Assembly (NCBI GenBank): GCA_903899865.1
Contig: CAIUKZ010000072.1
Span: 1 to 13,484, forward strand
DNA from: an uncultured Bacteroidales bacterium
GTDB lineage: Bacteria; Bacteroidota; Bacteroidia; Bacteroidales; Paludibacteraceae
Length of the DNA stretch: 13,484 nt
Direction: 5' to 3'
This document shows, one piece after another, positions 1 through 8,037 of this stretch (position 1 is the first letter of the stretch; the number at the start of each line of letters is the position of its first letter). A model generated the notes under the pieces. That model was not told the DNA's origin. It did not search any database and saw only the letters and a program-made list of their open reading frames with translations. A program made the translations under genes and the position numbers.

Positions 1-189
1 TATATATATTTAAAGTGATTTTAGGATATAAATTTTTTATTTAAAAACTATCAGGTGGTAAGGCATTTAATTGAGGACAAGATGACAGTTTGAAGATTAA
101 AAAATTTACAAAATTGCAACCTTTCTCATTCCCCTAGGGAGTTTATCCGGATATAGACAAAGGGGATTAAGAGGCTAAATTACTAACCG
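1..189 (+). promoter_or_regulatory. AT-rich leader of the giant surface-protein gene with nested inverted repeats
   Basis: This stretch has no plausible gene. Its first 110 bases are strongly AT-rich. Just before the start codon lies the perfect 10-bp palindrome TATCCGGATA (144-153). It is enclosed by the arms TCCCCT (130-135) and AGGGGA (161-166), which pair perfectly, so the region could fold as a leader hairpin or be a protein-binding dyad. I found no convincing TAnnTTTG promoter element, so the promoter position is unknown. No Shine-Dalgarno sequence precedes the ATG at 190, as is usual for Bacteroidota. Confidence 0.35.
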
Positions 190-3100
190 ATGAAAAAGAG
201 AATACTCACATTACTTTCAGTACTATTTTTCCTGCTTACAGGAAATGCAGTTACTGTGAATGTTGCCACGCCAGGTAGCCTCAACTCCGTCATTGCCAAT
301 AGATTAATCACCAATTTAACTATCACTGGCACCATTGATGCTCGCGATTTTAAGTTTATGCGCGACAGCATGCCAAATTTAGCCATTGTTGATATGCCTA
401 ATGCAACGATAGCCACGTACACTGGTAATGGTGGCACATCCGACCTAACAAGCGACACCTACGCTGCTAATATCATTCCAGCATTTGCCTTTTGTGACCC
501 TGTAACCACCACAGGAAAAACTTCTCTAAATTCCATTACATTCCCCAACAACATCACAGGAATAGAATATGAAGCTTTCGAAGGATGTGCCAACCTTCAT
601 CAGCAACTAGTGATACCAAATGGTGTTACCTACATTAACGACATGGCATTTTATTTGTGTTCTGGATTGAATGGCGTTTTAGACATTCCTGCATCCGTAA
701 CCACACTTGGTTTCCACGCTTTTGAAGGTGCTTCTGGAATAAGCAAAATCAATATTCCACCCACAACCACTGATATCACTGCAGGCTGTATAGACATTAC
801 CCCCATGACGGTAAATGTGGACCCAGCTAATCCGGCTTACGTGGCGATAAATGATTTTTTGTTCACAAAAGACATGGCTTTATTAATGCATGGCCCTAGC
901 TATATCACTGGCAAATACACCGTTCCAGCTAGTGTCACTGCAATAGCATTTCATTGCTTTGAAAAATGCACCACATTAGGAGAAACAGTGTTTCCACCCA
1001 ATTTGAAGCACATTGGTTCAGGAGCATTTTATTATTGTTCAGACATGACGCAAGAATTAAAATTTCCACAAACGCTAGAAATGATTAGCGACCAGGCATT
1101 TGAGGGTTGTGAAAACATAACTGGCACATTGCAGTTTCCACCCAGTCAAATATCAGTTGGCAATAGTGCATTCAAAGGTTGTAGTGGATTGAATGGAAGT
1201 CTGATCTTTAATGACTCATTGGCTACCATTGGCAATGCAGCTTTCGATGGTTGTACTGGAATCACTGGCTCTGTGACCATCCCACCATTGGTAAAAAAAC
1301 TTGGTAACATGACCTTTAAAAACTGTAAAGGGATAACTTCAGTTACCATTCCTAACAATGTTTCAACAATTGGCTCAGAAGCTTTTAGTGGTTGCAGCGG
1401 ATTAATTACTGTCACAGAAGAAAGACCAACCCCTGTGACTATCACAAGCAATGTGTTCAAAAACGTTGATCAATCAAATACCACGCTGTTTGTTCCAGAT
1501 GGATCAAAGTCTCTTTATAAAAACAGTCCCGTGTGGAAAGACTTCAAGTACATCATCGAGGGCAAAGGGTTCAGACCGGTAGACACACTTGTGAATGTAG
1601 GAAAAACAGCTGGAAGCAATGGCACCACCAACATCGTTGCCAACACCACCTGGGCCGCAACTTCTAACGCCACTTGGCTTACAGTCAACCCTACTGGTCC
1701 AACGAATGGAAATGGGCCACTTATCATCACCTCATTGACCAAAAACCCATTTATCACACCAAGAATTGCAACAATAACGATAACAACAACCGAAGGAAAA
1801 ACGCAAGATATCACCATTGTTCAAGCAGCGGGCGATCCTTCATTGGACGTGTCCTCATTGACCAGCATGGTAGCAAAAGAAGCTGGTGCAAAAGCCAACA
1901 TCACCGTGTTTTCTAACACCACATGGAGCGCTCTGTCCGATCAAGCTTGGCTAACTGTCAGTCCTGCATCTGCCACAAACGATGGGATATTAACATTTAT
2001 CACCACCCAACCTAATCCATTCTTTGCTACACGCACTGCCAATGTGACCATTTCTGCGCCTGGTGCTGCATCAAAAACAGTAGTGGTAACACAGTCGGAC
2101 AAAATAACGCTGATGTTCACCCCCGAGCCTTTGCTCACCACGTCCAAAACATACGACAAAAGTGCCACTGCAAAAGTAGTACTTGGCGTTATGTCTGGCG
2201 TTGACCCTTTGTACCCTGACGTAAACGTCACAGCATCTGCCAGCTATGACGACGCCAATGCTGGAACAGGAAAAAGCATAACAGTGAAGTATTTAATGAC
2301 TGGAAACGATGCTGGAAAATACTTTTGCCCCACTGACTATTCGGCTTTGGGCGAGATTATTCCCATCAAAATAACTGTTACAGCTCAGACCGACAGCAAA
2401 ACTTATGATGGCAACAATGCATCCGCCAAAGCACCAATTATCACTGGCGCTCTAATAAATCCAGATGTAATAGATGCACAGCCCATTCAAAATTTTGACA
2501 ATAAAAATGCTGGCACTAACAAAAAAATACTGGCGAGCGGCATGATTATTAACGATGGGAATAGTGGCAAGAACTATAGCATTGACTATGTTGCTAACAA
2601 TTCAGGATTGATATCACCAGTGCTAATCACTATCACAGCACAAACAGATAACAAAACCTACGATGGAACAACCGCATCGAATGTTGCACCATTGCTAACA
2701 GGGAATATCATTGCGCCTGACAAAATTGACAGTGTTGCCAAACAAAACTTTGACACACGCAGGGTGGGTGTGAACAAATCGCTAATTCCAAGTGGGCTTG
2801 TAATCAACGACGGCAACAGTGGAAATAATTATCAAATCATCTACACTCCGAATAATACAGGAGTTATCCGAAAGGCTGATGTATTGATTGTTCTTACTGC
2901 ATCAACACGTGCTGACGACAAAGAATATGATGGCACCACCAAAGCTACCTTAGTCAATGCAAAGTTGAATGGTATTATCACGGGCGATGATGTGAATATT
3001 GACTCCATCATAGGTGGATTTGCACAAACAACGATTGGCAACGATATCCCAGTAAATGTGACCCTAACCATCAAGGGGATAGATGCGTTTAACTACACCA

Positions 3101-4719
3101 TCAAACAACCAAGTGGGCTAGTAGCAAACATCACACGCAAAACTCTAACTGTAATCAACACCTTAGGCGATGACAAAACTTATGATGGAAATGCTGTGGC
3201 AACGATTAAAAACAGCCAAATAGTAGGTGTGGTGGGTACCGAAGACGTGACACTAACTAACACAAGTACAGGTACTTTTGTGCAAGCCAATGCAGGAAAT
3301 AACATCGGAATAACAACCAATTTTGGATTGGCTGGAAACGACATTGCCAATTACCAACTAACCCAACCAACAGACGTAAAAGCCAACATCAAACCATTAC
3401 AAACAACCACAACAGGCGCACCCACTACGCTAACACTTTCAAAAGTGTATGACGCCACCACAGATGCGTTTGTCATACCTGCGTCAGTGACAAATGTATT
3501 GGGAGCTGATATTGCGAATGTAAGTTTAGCAGCTACCGCCAATTATGACAATGCCAATGTAGGAACTAATAAAACTATCACTGTGAAATATGCTCTTACT
3601 GGTTCTGCTGCGAGCAACTACACTACACATGTAGATTTTGTAAGTAATTTGGGAAGCATAACACCCAAGCAACTTAGCATTTCAGGTACTAAAGTAGCAA
3701 ACAAGAAAATGTATGATGGTAATAGTGATGCGCAAATAACTAAAAATGGTGCGCTTCAAGGAGTATGCACACCTGACACTAACAATGTGACTTGCAAGTC
3801 TGTTGCAAAATTCGACAATTCGTCTGTTGGAATCAACAAAGCGATTACAATACAATTTTCTTTGAGTGGCTCAGCAAGTTCAAACTACCTTGCCCCTATT
3901 GATTCGACTTTAAATGATGGAAACATTTTGGAACACATCCAACTAAGTCCAATAGAAGGAACCTCATCAACATGTGAGGGAAGTGAACTAGGAATCACAT
4001 ACACTTTACAAAGTGGTGAAGCAAGTAAGTACATGATAACTTTTGACACCGCAGCTATTGATGCTGGCATGAAGAATATCGCATACACACCGCTTGCCTC
4101 TACAGGGAAGTCTGGTACAATCAATATAACCATTCCAGCCGACACTAAATCGGGCACTTATCATGGCATGTTAAAACTAGCAAATGAGTATGGAGGTGAA
4201 AGTCCAGCTTATGACTTTGTATTCACCATTAATTTATCTTCGGATTTGATCGTATCTAAGTTTGACGACGTGGTGATATGCGACAACAGCAGTAGAAAAT
4301 TTAATCAATATCAATGGTACAAAAACAACGAGCCAATATCGGGAGCAACTGAGCAGTTTTACTATGATGCAAAAGGCTTAGTAGGCGTATATTCCTTAAA
4401 AGTAAATACGGTAGATGGCAAGACAGAATACATTTGTGCGAAGGAATATAACAAACCTAAAATCCAGAAAATAAAAGTAACACCTAACGTATTGCACACG
4501 AACCAAGATTTCAAAATAGAGATAGTAGGATATAAAGAGTCGGAATTAAATAGTGCTTCCTTAACCATTTATAACGCCCAAGGCATAGAGGTTTATAAAA
4601 CCAACCAAGTAAAAGAGATAAACGAACTCAATTTGGATATTATAAATGGTATTTATCTCGGTCGTTTGAAGACTTCAAAAGGGGAGTCACATACATTTGA
4701 GATTATTATAAGCAACTAA
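190..4719 (+). CDS. Secreted multidomain surface protein: BspA-type LRR, two BACON and seven YDG modules, T9SS C-terminal tail
   Basis: The 1509-residue protein starts with a signal peptide (MKKR, then a hydrophobic run to about residue 20). BspA-like LRR_5 repeats cover roughly residues 110-458, with recurring patterns such as IPxxVTxIxxxAFxGCxGL. Two BACON-like domains follow (about 461-548 and 549-637), each with a NTTWxxxSxxxWLTVxP core. Seven YDG modules come next; their K-x-Y-D signatures start at residues 653, 737, 822, 911, 996, 1085 and 1173, every 84-89 residues. An Ig-like stretch then leads to a C-terminal domain from about 1424 that resembles a type A T9SS sorting domain and ends in EIIISN. 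This predicts export by Sec, then by T9SS, and surface attachment or release. BspA-type LRRs and BACON domains are associated with adhesion and glycan binding; the ligand here is unknown. There is no enzyme domain. The gene is monocistronic and converges on pgk. Confidence 0.9.
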   Translation: MKKRILTLLSVLFFLLTGNAVTVNVATPGSLNSVIANRLITNLTITGTIDARDFKFMRDSMPNLAIVDMPNATIATYTGNGGTSDLTSDTYAANIIPAFAFCDPVTTTGKTSLNSITFPNNITGIEYEAFEGCANLHQQLVIPNGVTYINDMAFYLCSGLNGVLDIPASVTTLGFHAFEGASGISKINIPPTTTDITAGCIDITPMTVNVDPANPAYVAINDFLFTKDMALLMHGPSYITGKYTVPASVTAIAFHCFEKCTTLGETVFPPNLKHIGSGAFYYCSDMTQELKFPQTLEMISDQAFEGCENITGTLQFPPSQISVGNSAFKGCSGLNGSLIFNDSLATIGNAAFDGCTGITGSVTIPPLVKKLGNMTFKNCKGITSVTIPNNVSTIGSEAFSGCSGLITVTEERPTPVTITSNVFKNVDQSNTTLFVPDGSKSLYKNSPVWKDFKYIIEGKGFRPVDTLVNVGKTAGSNGTTNIVANTTWAATSNATWLTVNPTGPTNGNGPLIITSLTKNPFITPRIATITITTTEGKTQDITIVQAAGDPSLDVSSLTSMVAKEAGAKANITVFSNTTWSALSDQAWLTVSPASATNDGILTFITTQPNPFFATRTANVTISAPGAASKTVVVTQSDKITLMFTPEPLLTTSKTYDKSATAKVVLGVMSGVDPLYPDVNVTASASYDDANAGTGKSITVKYLMTGNDAGKYFCPTDYSALGEIIPIKITVTAQTDSKTYDGNNASAKAPIITGALINPDVIDAQPIQNFDNKNAGTNKKILASGMIINDGNSGKNYSIDYVANNSGLISPVLITITAQTDNKTYDGTTASNVAPLLTGNIIAPDKIDSVAKQNFDTRRVGVNKSLIPSGLVINDGNSGNNYQIIYTPNNTGVIRKADVLIVLTASTRADDKEYDGTTKATLVNAKLNGIITGDDVNIDSIIGGFAQTTIGNDIPVNVTLTIKGIDAFNYTIKQPSGLVANITRKTLTVINTLGDDKTYDGNAVATIKNSQIVGVVGTEDVTLTNTSTGTFVQANAGNNIGITTNFGLAGNDIANYQLTQPTDVKANIKPLQTTTTGAPTTLTLSKVYDATTDAFVIPASVTNVLGADIANVSLAATANYDNANVGTNKTITVKYALTGSAASNYTTHVDFVSNLGSITPKQLSISGTKVANKKMYDGNSDAQITKNGALQGVCTPDTNNVTCKSVAKFDNSSVGINKAITIQFSLSGSASSNYLAPIDSTLNDGNILEHIQLSPIEGTSSTCEGSELGITYTLQSGEASKYMITFDTAAIDAGMKNIAYTPLASTGKSGTINITIPADTKSGTYHGMLKLANEYGGESPAYDFVFTINLSSDLIVSKFDDVVICDNSSRKFNQYQWYKNNEPISGATEQFYYDAKGLVGVYSLKVNTVDGKTEYICAKEYNKPKIQKIKVTPNVLHTNQDFKIEIVGYKESELNSASLTIYNAQGIEVYKTNQVKEINELNLDIINGIYLGRLKTSKGESHTFEIIISN

Positions 4720-4730
4720 AACATCGAACT

Positions 4731-4745
4731 CACTTAAAGAAAGTG
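4731..4745 (+). terminator. Weak hairpin after the surface-protein gene
   Basis: CACTT (4731-4735) and AAGTG (4741-4745) form a 5-bp stem with a 5-base loop, 11 bases after the stop codon at 4719. No T-run follows directly, so it is a poor intrinsic terminator. It is listed only because no better one lies close to this gene. Confidence 0.2.
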
Positions 4746-4859
4746 ATACGAAATAAACAGGCTCTGTAACTTTTTGGGTGGGTAGTCTTTGAAAACACAA
4801 CAGGACACATTGTTGAATACACATTCCAATTTATCGTTTTATAATCATCTAGTTTCTGA

Positions 4860-4930
4860 ACACATAGAAATAAAACTGCGCATTATTCTATTGTCATGCA
4901 AGCCAATTTGCCGAAAGGCAAACTATGTGT
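4860..4930. other. Structured intergenic element: GAAA-tetraloop hairpin inside a closing stem
   Basis: ACACATAG (4860-4867) pairs perfectly with CTATGTGT (4923-4930) over 8 bp. Directly inside the right arm sits a 6-bp hairpin, TTTGCC (4907-4912) and GGCAAA (4917-4922), capped by GAAA, a classic stable GNRA tetraloop. The remaining loop (4868-4906) is unpaired or weakly structured. The element lies in the 367-base gap between the convergent surface-protein and pgk genes, where I see no coding sequence. It could be a distal terminator, a small RNA or the remnant of a mobile repeat. The pairing is seen directly; the function is unknown. Confidence 0.4.
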
Positions 4931-5025
4931 ACTTGGTTTTCCTTAATTGAGAAACTTGATGTGTTCCATGTGTTTTTAAAAGATTCTTTTGTGGCTTACC
5001 CATCTATTTCGTTATAGAACCAATA

Positions 5026-5062
5026 AACATGGGCTGTTTGGAAATTCCAAACAGCCCATGTT
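5026..5062 (-). terminator. Strong intrinsic terminator of pgk
   Basis: A perfect inverted repeat covers 5026-5062 (arm AACATGGGCTGTTTGG, then the mirror arm after a short AAATT-type loop), giving a stem of at least 16 bp. It lies 24 bases past the pgk stop. On the minus strand it is followed by TTTATTGG, a modest T-tract. Because the stem is symmetric, it may also stop read-through from the convergent surface-protein gene. Confidence 0.8.
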
Positions 5063-5086
5063 ATGAATTATGCTATATCAATTGGA

Positions 5087-6343
5087 TTAAAATCCGCGAA
5101 TAGCTTCAATGCCTGGCAACACGCGTCCTTCGATAGCTTCAAGAAGGGCACCACCACCAGTAGAAACATAAGAAACTTTTTCTACTAGTCCAAACTTGTT
5201 TACACAAGCCACAGAGTCACCACCACCAACAAGTGAGAAAGCACCTAGAGCAGTTGCATCGGCTATGGCCTCACCCACTGAACGAGATCCATGAGAGAAG
5301 TTTTCAAATTCAAACACACCAGTAGGACCATTCCAAAGAATAGTTTTAGAGTTTTTAATCACTTCTGCAAATTTTGCTTCAGTATCAGGACCAATGTCCA
5401 AACCTAACCATCCTGCTGGAACAGCATGATCAGAAACAAATTGAGTATTAGCCTCGTTGCTGAAAGCATCAGCTACTTTAGCATCAACAGGCAACACAAG
5501 ATTAACACCATTTGCTTTTGCTTTTTCGATAAGTTCCAATGCTAGTTCTAGCTTATCGTCCTCACACAATGAGTTTCCAATTTGGCCACCCAACGCTTTG
5601 GCAAATGTGAATGACATACCGCCTGTGATGATAAGATTATCAACTTTAGTCAATAGGTTTTCGATGATATCAATTTTTGAAGACACTTTAGAACCACCCA
5701 TGATAGCTGTAAAAGGACGAGCAGTATCAGTCATCACTTTTTGAACAGCAATCACTTCTTTCTCCATCAAATAACCAAACATTTTATTGTTTTCGTCAAA
5801 GTGCTTTGCTATCAATGCAGTAGAAGCATGAGCACGGTGCGCAGTACCAAATGCATCATTTACATAGCAGTCAGCATAAGATGCCAATGTAGCTGTAAAA
5901 GTTTTTTGGCTTTCTTTGATGGCTTTTTTACCTTCAGCTTTTTCCTCATCAGTAGCTGTATCAGCTAGGCGAGCTTTGCCTTCTTCTTCGGCATAAAAAC
6001 GTAGATTTTCCAACAAAAGCGCTTCGCCTGGTTGTAGAGCAGCGGCAGCCGATGCTGCATCAGCACAATCAGGTGCAAATTTCACATCTACACCCAATAC
6101 TTTAGACACGTGAGGAAGGATTGCTTTCAAAGAATACTTTAAATCTGGATTCTTTTTAGGACGACCCATGTGAGAAGCAATGATAATACTACCGCCATCA
6201 GCCAAAATCTTTTTCAAAGTTGGGAGAGCTGCACGGATACGTGTGTCATCGGTAATTTCAGCATTGTCATTCATAGGAACATTGAAGTCCACACGCACGA
6301 ATGCTTTTTTACCTGCAAAATTAAAATTGTCAATAGTTTGCAT
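5087..6343 (-). CDS. pgk: Phosphoglycerate kinase
   Basis: Cytoplasmic glycolytic and gluconeogenic enzyme that transfers phosphate between 1,3-bisphosphoglycerate and ADP, giving 3-phosphoglycerate and ATP. The 418-residue protein is full length for the bacterial family. Visible hallmarks in order are RVDFNVP (17-23), the substrate-loop HMGRP (58-62), LLLENLRF (109-116), AHRAHAST (168-175), the nucleotide-side GGSKVSSK (216-223), WNGPTGVFE (337-345), GGGDS (373-377) and STGGGA (394-399). All catalytic-type Arg and Lys positions appear intact. The ATG at 6343 puts the start just before the conserved MxTIDxxxxxGKxxxVRVD beginning. The gene stands alone, ends in a strong hairpin terminator, and is divergent from mdh. 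Confidence 0.98.
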   Translation of the reverse strand: MQTIDNFNFAGKKAFVRVDFNVPMNDNAEITDDTRIRAALPTLKKILADGGSIIIASHMGRPKKNPDLKYSLKAILPHVSKVLGVDVKFAPDCADAASAAAALQPGEALLLENLRFYAEEEGKARLADTATDEEKAEGKKAIKESQKTFTATLASYADCYVNDAFGTAHRAHASTALIAKHFDENNKMFGYLMEKEVIAVQKVMTDTARPFTAIMGGSKVSSKIDIIENLLTKVDNLIITGGMSFTFAKALGGQIGNSLCEDDKLELALELIEKAKANGVNLVLPVDAKVADAFSNEANTQFVSDHAVPAGWLGLDIGPDTEAKFAEVIKNSKTILWNGPTGVFEFENFSHGSRSVGEAIADATALGAFSLVGGGDSVACVNKFGLVEKVSYVSTGGGALLEAIEGRVLPGIEAIRGF

Positions 6344-6495
6344 ATAATTTATGATTTGATGAATTGATTCCTTAAGTCGGCTATGAAAGAGATATCTATA
6401 CGATTAATAATCTGATTATTTGACAACTTTCCATCTGATAGGTTGCCCGCAAATAGCAGATAGAGTTCAATCGCATTTTACTTTCATTTTGGTCA

Positions 6496-6503
6496 CAAAG
6501 ATA
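6496..6503 (-). promoter_or_regulatory. Candidate Bacteroidota -7 element for pgk
   Basis: On the minus strand this reads TATCTTTG, a perfect match to the Bacteroidota -7 consensus TAnnTTTG. I see no good TTTG-like -33 element at the usual distance. If used, pgk mRNA would have a leader of about 145 bases, which is long. No better match lies closer to the start codon. Confidence 0.4.
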
Positions 6504-6590
6504 TAAAAAAACTTACAATTTCGCATTAGGAAACCAGTAGGATTTTTTGTGATTTTGAGTTTCAAAAGCAGATAATTTATTCAAGAAATC

Positions 6591-6621
6591 TTCAACTAAT
6601 AAATATATAATCGTATATTTG
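6591..6621 (+). promoter_or_regulatory. Candidate Bacteroidota promoter for mdh
   Basis: TATATTTG (6614-6621) matches the -7 consensus TAnnTTTG exactly. A weak -33-like TTCA (6591-6594) sits 19 bases upstream, the expected spacing. The ATG of mdh is 51 bases downstream of the element. The start is preceded by A-rich sequence without a Shine-Dalgarno motif. Confidence 0.55.
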
Positions 6622-6672
6622 TAATCAGGTAGAAATATTGTACAATCTAACTTAATAAAAAATAAAAATCTT

Positions 6673-7614
6673 ATGTCAAAAGTAACCGTAGTAGGTGCCG
6701 GTAATGTAGGTGCCACCTGTGCAAATGTACTAGCATTTAATGAAGTAGCTGATCAAGTGGTAATGCTTGATGTAAAAGAAGGAGTTTCAGAAGGAAAAGC
6801 ATTGGACATGATGCAAACAGCCACTTTGTTGGGCTTTGATAGCACAATAGTAGGTTGCACCAATGATTACGCAGCTACTGCTGGATCGGATGTAGTAGTC
6901 ATCACATCTGGTATTCCTCGCAAACCAGGTATGACTCGCGAAGAACTTATCGGAGTGAATGCAGGCATTGTAAAGAGTGTAGCCGAAAACATCTTGAAGT
7001 ATTCTCCTGATGCATTTATCGTAGTGGTGTCTAACCCGATGGACACAATGACTTATTTGGCACTTAAAACATTGGGATTGCCTAAAAACAAGTTGATCGG
7101 AATGGGTGGCACATTGGACAGCTCACGTTTCAAATGCTATTTGAGTCAAGCATTGAACTGCAATCCTAACGAAGTGGAAGGAATGGTAATCGGAGGACAT
7201 GGTGACACAACAATGATTCCATTGACCCGTTTTGCGTCGTACAAAGGTCGTCCAGTATCAGACATCCTTGACAAAGCAACATTGGACAAAGTGGTGGCAG
7301 ACACCATGGTGGGTGGTGCAACCTTGACAGGATTGCTTGGTACTTCGGCTTGGTATGCTCCAGGTGCTGCTGCTGCCTATTTGGTAGAAGCCATCGTACA
7401 CGATCAAAAGAAAATCATCCCATGCTGTGTTTCACTTGAAGGCGAATATGGTCAAAATGATATTTGCATCGGTGTGCCTGTGTTAATTGGCAAAAACGGT
7501 GTAGAAGAAATCATCGACTACAAATTGAATGCGGAAGAAATAGCATTGTTCGAAAAAAGCGCAGCTGCTGTTCGTGCTACCAATAACATATTGACAGAGA
7601 TCAAAGCTATTTAA
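6673..7614 (+). CDS. mdh: Malate dehydrogenase (NAD-dependent, LDH-like type)
   Basis: Interconverts malate and oxaloacetate with NAD(H) in the TCA cycle and its reductive branch, in the cytoplasm. The 313-residue protein is of usual length for the LDH-like bacterial class. It has a Rossmann glycine motif GAGNVGA (8-14) and an acidic residue at the end of the second strand (D33), which favours NAD over NADP. The substrate-loop arginines are R83 and R89 (IPRKPGMTRE), with N121 in VSNPMD. The catalytic pair is D149 (LDSSRF, with substrate-binding R152) and H176 (GGHGD). The 27-residue spacing between D149 and H176 equals that of the lactate dehydrogenase D168/H195 pair. All key residues are present. 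It is monocistronic by appearance, divergent from pgk, with terminators downstream. Confidence 0.97.
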   Translation: MSKVTVVGAGNVGATCANVLAFNEVADQVVMLDVKEGVSEGKALDMMQTATLLGFDSTIVGCTNDYAATAGSDVVVITSGIPRKPGMTREELIGVNAGIVKSVAENILKYSPDAFIVVVSNPMDTMTYLALKTLGLPKNKLIGMGGTLDSSRFKCYLSQALNCNPNEVEGMVIGGHGDTTMIPLTRFASYKGRPVSDILDKATLDKVVADTMVGGATLTGLLGTSAWYAPGAAAAYLVEAIVHDQKKIIPCCVSLEGEYGQNDICIGVPVLIGKNGVEEIIDYKLNAEEIALFEKSAAAVRATNNILTEIKAI

Positions 7615-7622
7615 GTTTTGAC

Positions 7623-7674
7623 TCTACTGCTTCATTATACCGTTTGCACAAACAACGGCATTAACAACAGTAGA
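7623..7674 (+). other. Nested stem-loop directly after mdh
   Basis: TCTACTG (7623-7629) pairs perfectly with CAGTAGA (7668-7674). Inside it, CCGTT (7640-7644) pairs with AACGG (7654-7658). Together they make a two-tier RNA fold that starts 9 bases after the mdh stop. It may protect the 3' end of the mRNA or be a small RNA. No T-run follows, so it is not itself a terminator. Confidence 0.35.
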
Positions 7675-7703
7675 CATAAAAATGACTTAGGGTCATTTTA
7701 TGT
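7674..7703 (+). terminator. Stem-loop with U-rich arm, possible first mdh terminator
   Basis: ACAT plus AAAATGAC-type bases (7674-7686) pair with GTCATTTTATGT (7692-7703) around a TTAGG loop, giving 12 paired bases with one bulged A. The stem is AT-rich and the right arm contains TTTT, but no clear T-tract follows. It may be a 3'-end processing hairpin rather than the main terminator. Confidence 0.4.
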
Positions 7704-7799
7704 GTAAAGTTGGGATAATATCTTGAAGCAAAAAAATACGATCAATATTGAATGTCTCTGTGATGCAAAATATTGAAACGTATTGTCAATCTCAAAAAT

Positions 7800-7837
7800 A
7801 AATGGGTGGGGTATGATAAATATCACCACCCATTTTG
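7800..7837 (+). terminator. Strong, probably bidirectional, intrinsic terminator downstream of mdh
   Basis: AAATGGGTGG (7800-7809) and CCACCCATTT (7826-7835) form a perfect 10-bp stem around a 16-base loop, followed by T and G. On the opposite strand the stem is followed by ATTTTTGAG, so it could stop transcription both ways. It lies 185 bases past the mdh stop and insulates mdh from the regulator gene. Confidence 0.75.
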
Positions 7838-7867
7838 CATAAAAAATGAATTAAATCTATATATTTG
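7834..7867 (+). promoter_or_regulatory. Candidate Bacteroidota promoter for the Fur/PerR-family gene
   Basis: TATATTTG (7860-7867) is an exact TAnnTTTG -7 element. TTTG (7834-7837), part of the terminator tail just upstream, could act as the -33 element, although the 22-base spacing is slightly long. The first plausible start codon of the regulator is at 8038, so the leader would be about 165 bases. I see no known riboswitch in it. Confidence 0.5.
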
Positions 7868-8037
7868 TACCGATTTATTTGTTCATACCGACACACAACT
7901 AAATCAAACGAATAGCACAAGGGAACACTTCAAAAAATGGAAATTAAAATGTGTATTATTTCCAGACAGTGTGCCAAATTCTAACCAGCATATCATATTT
8001 ATATACATGAACTATTTAATCTTTTAAGTCTAGCCCT

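Noticed and set aside
1146..2231. Long minus-strand open frames (about 96-104 codons) under the surface-protein gene
   Set aside because: They lie opposite repetitive coding sequence with clear domain content and are antisense shadows of its codon bias.
6513..6716. 67-codon minus-strand frame between pgk and mdh
   Set aside because: It overlaps the start of mdh and both candidate promoters and has no family resemblance.
7773..8027. 84-codon open frame before the PerR-like gene
   Set aside because: It runs through the strong terminator (7800-7837) and the candidate promoter (7860-7867), its product looks like no protein family, and it is best read as leader sequence.
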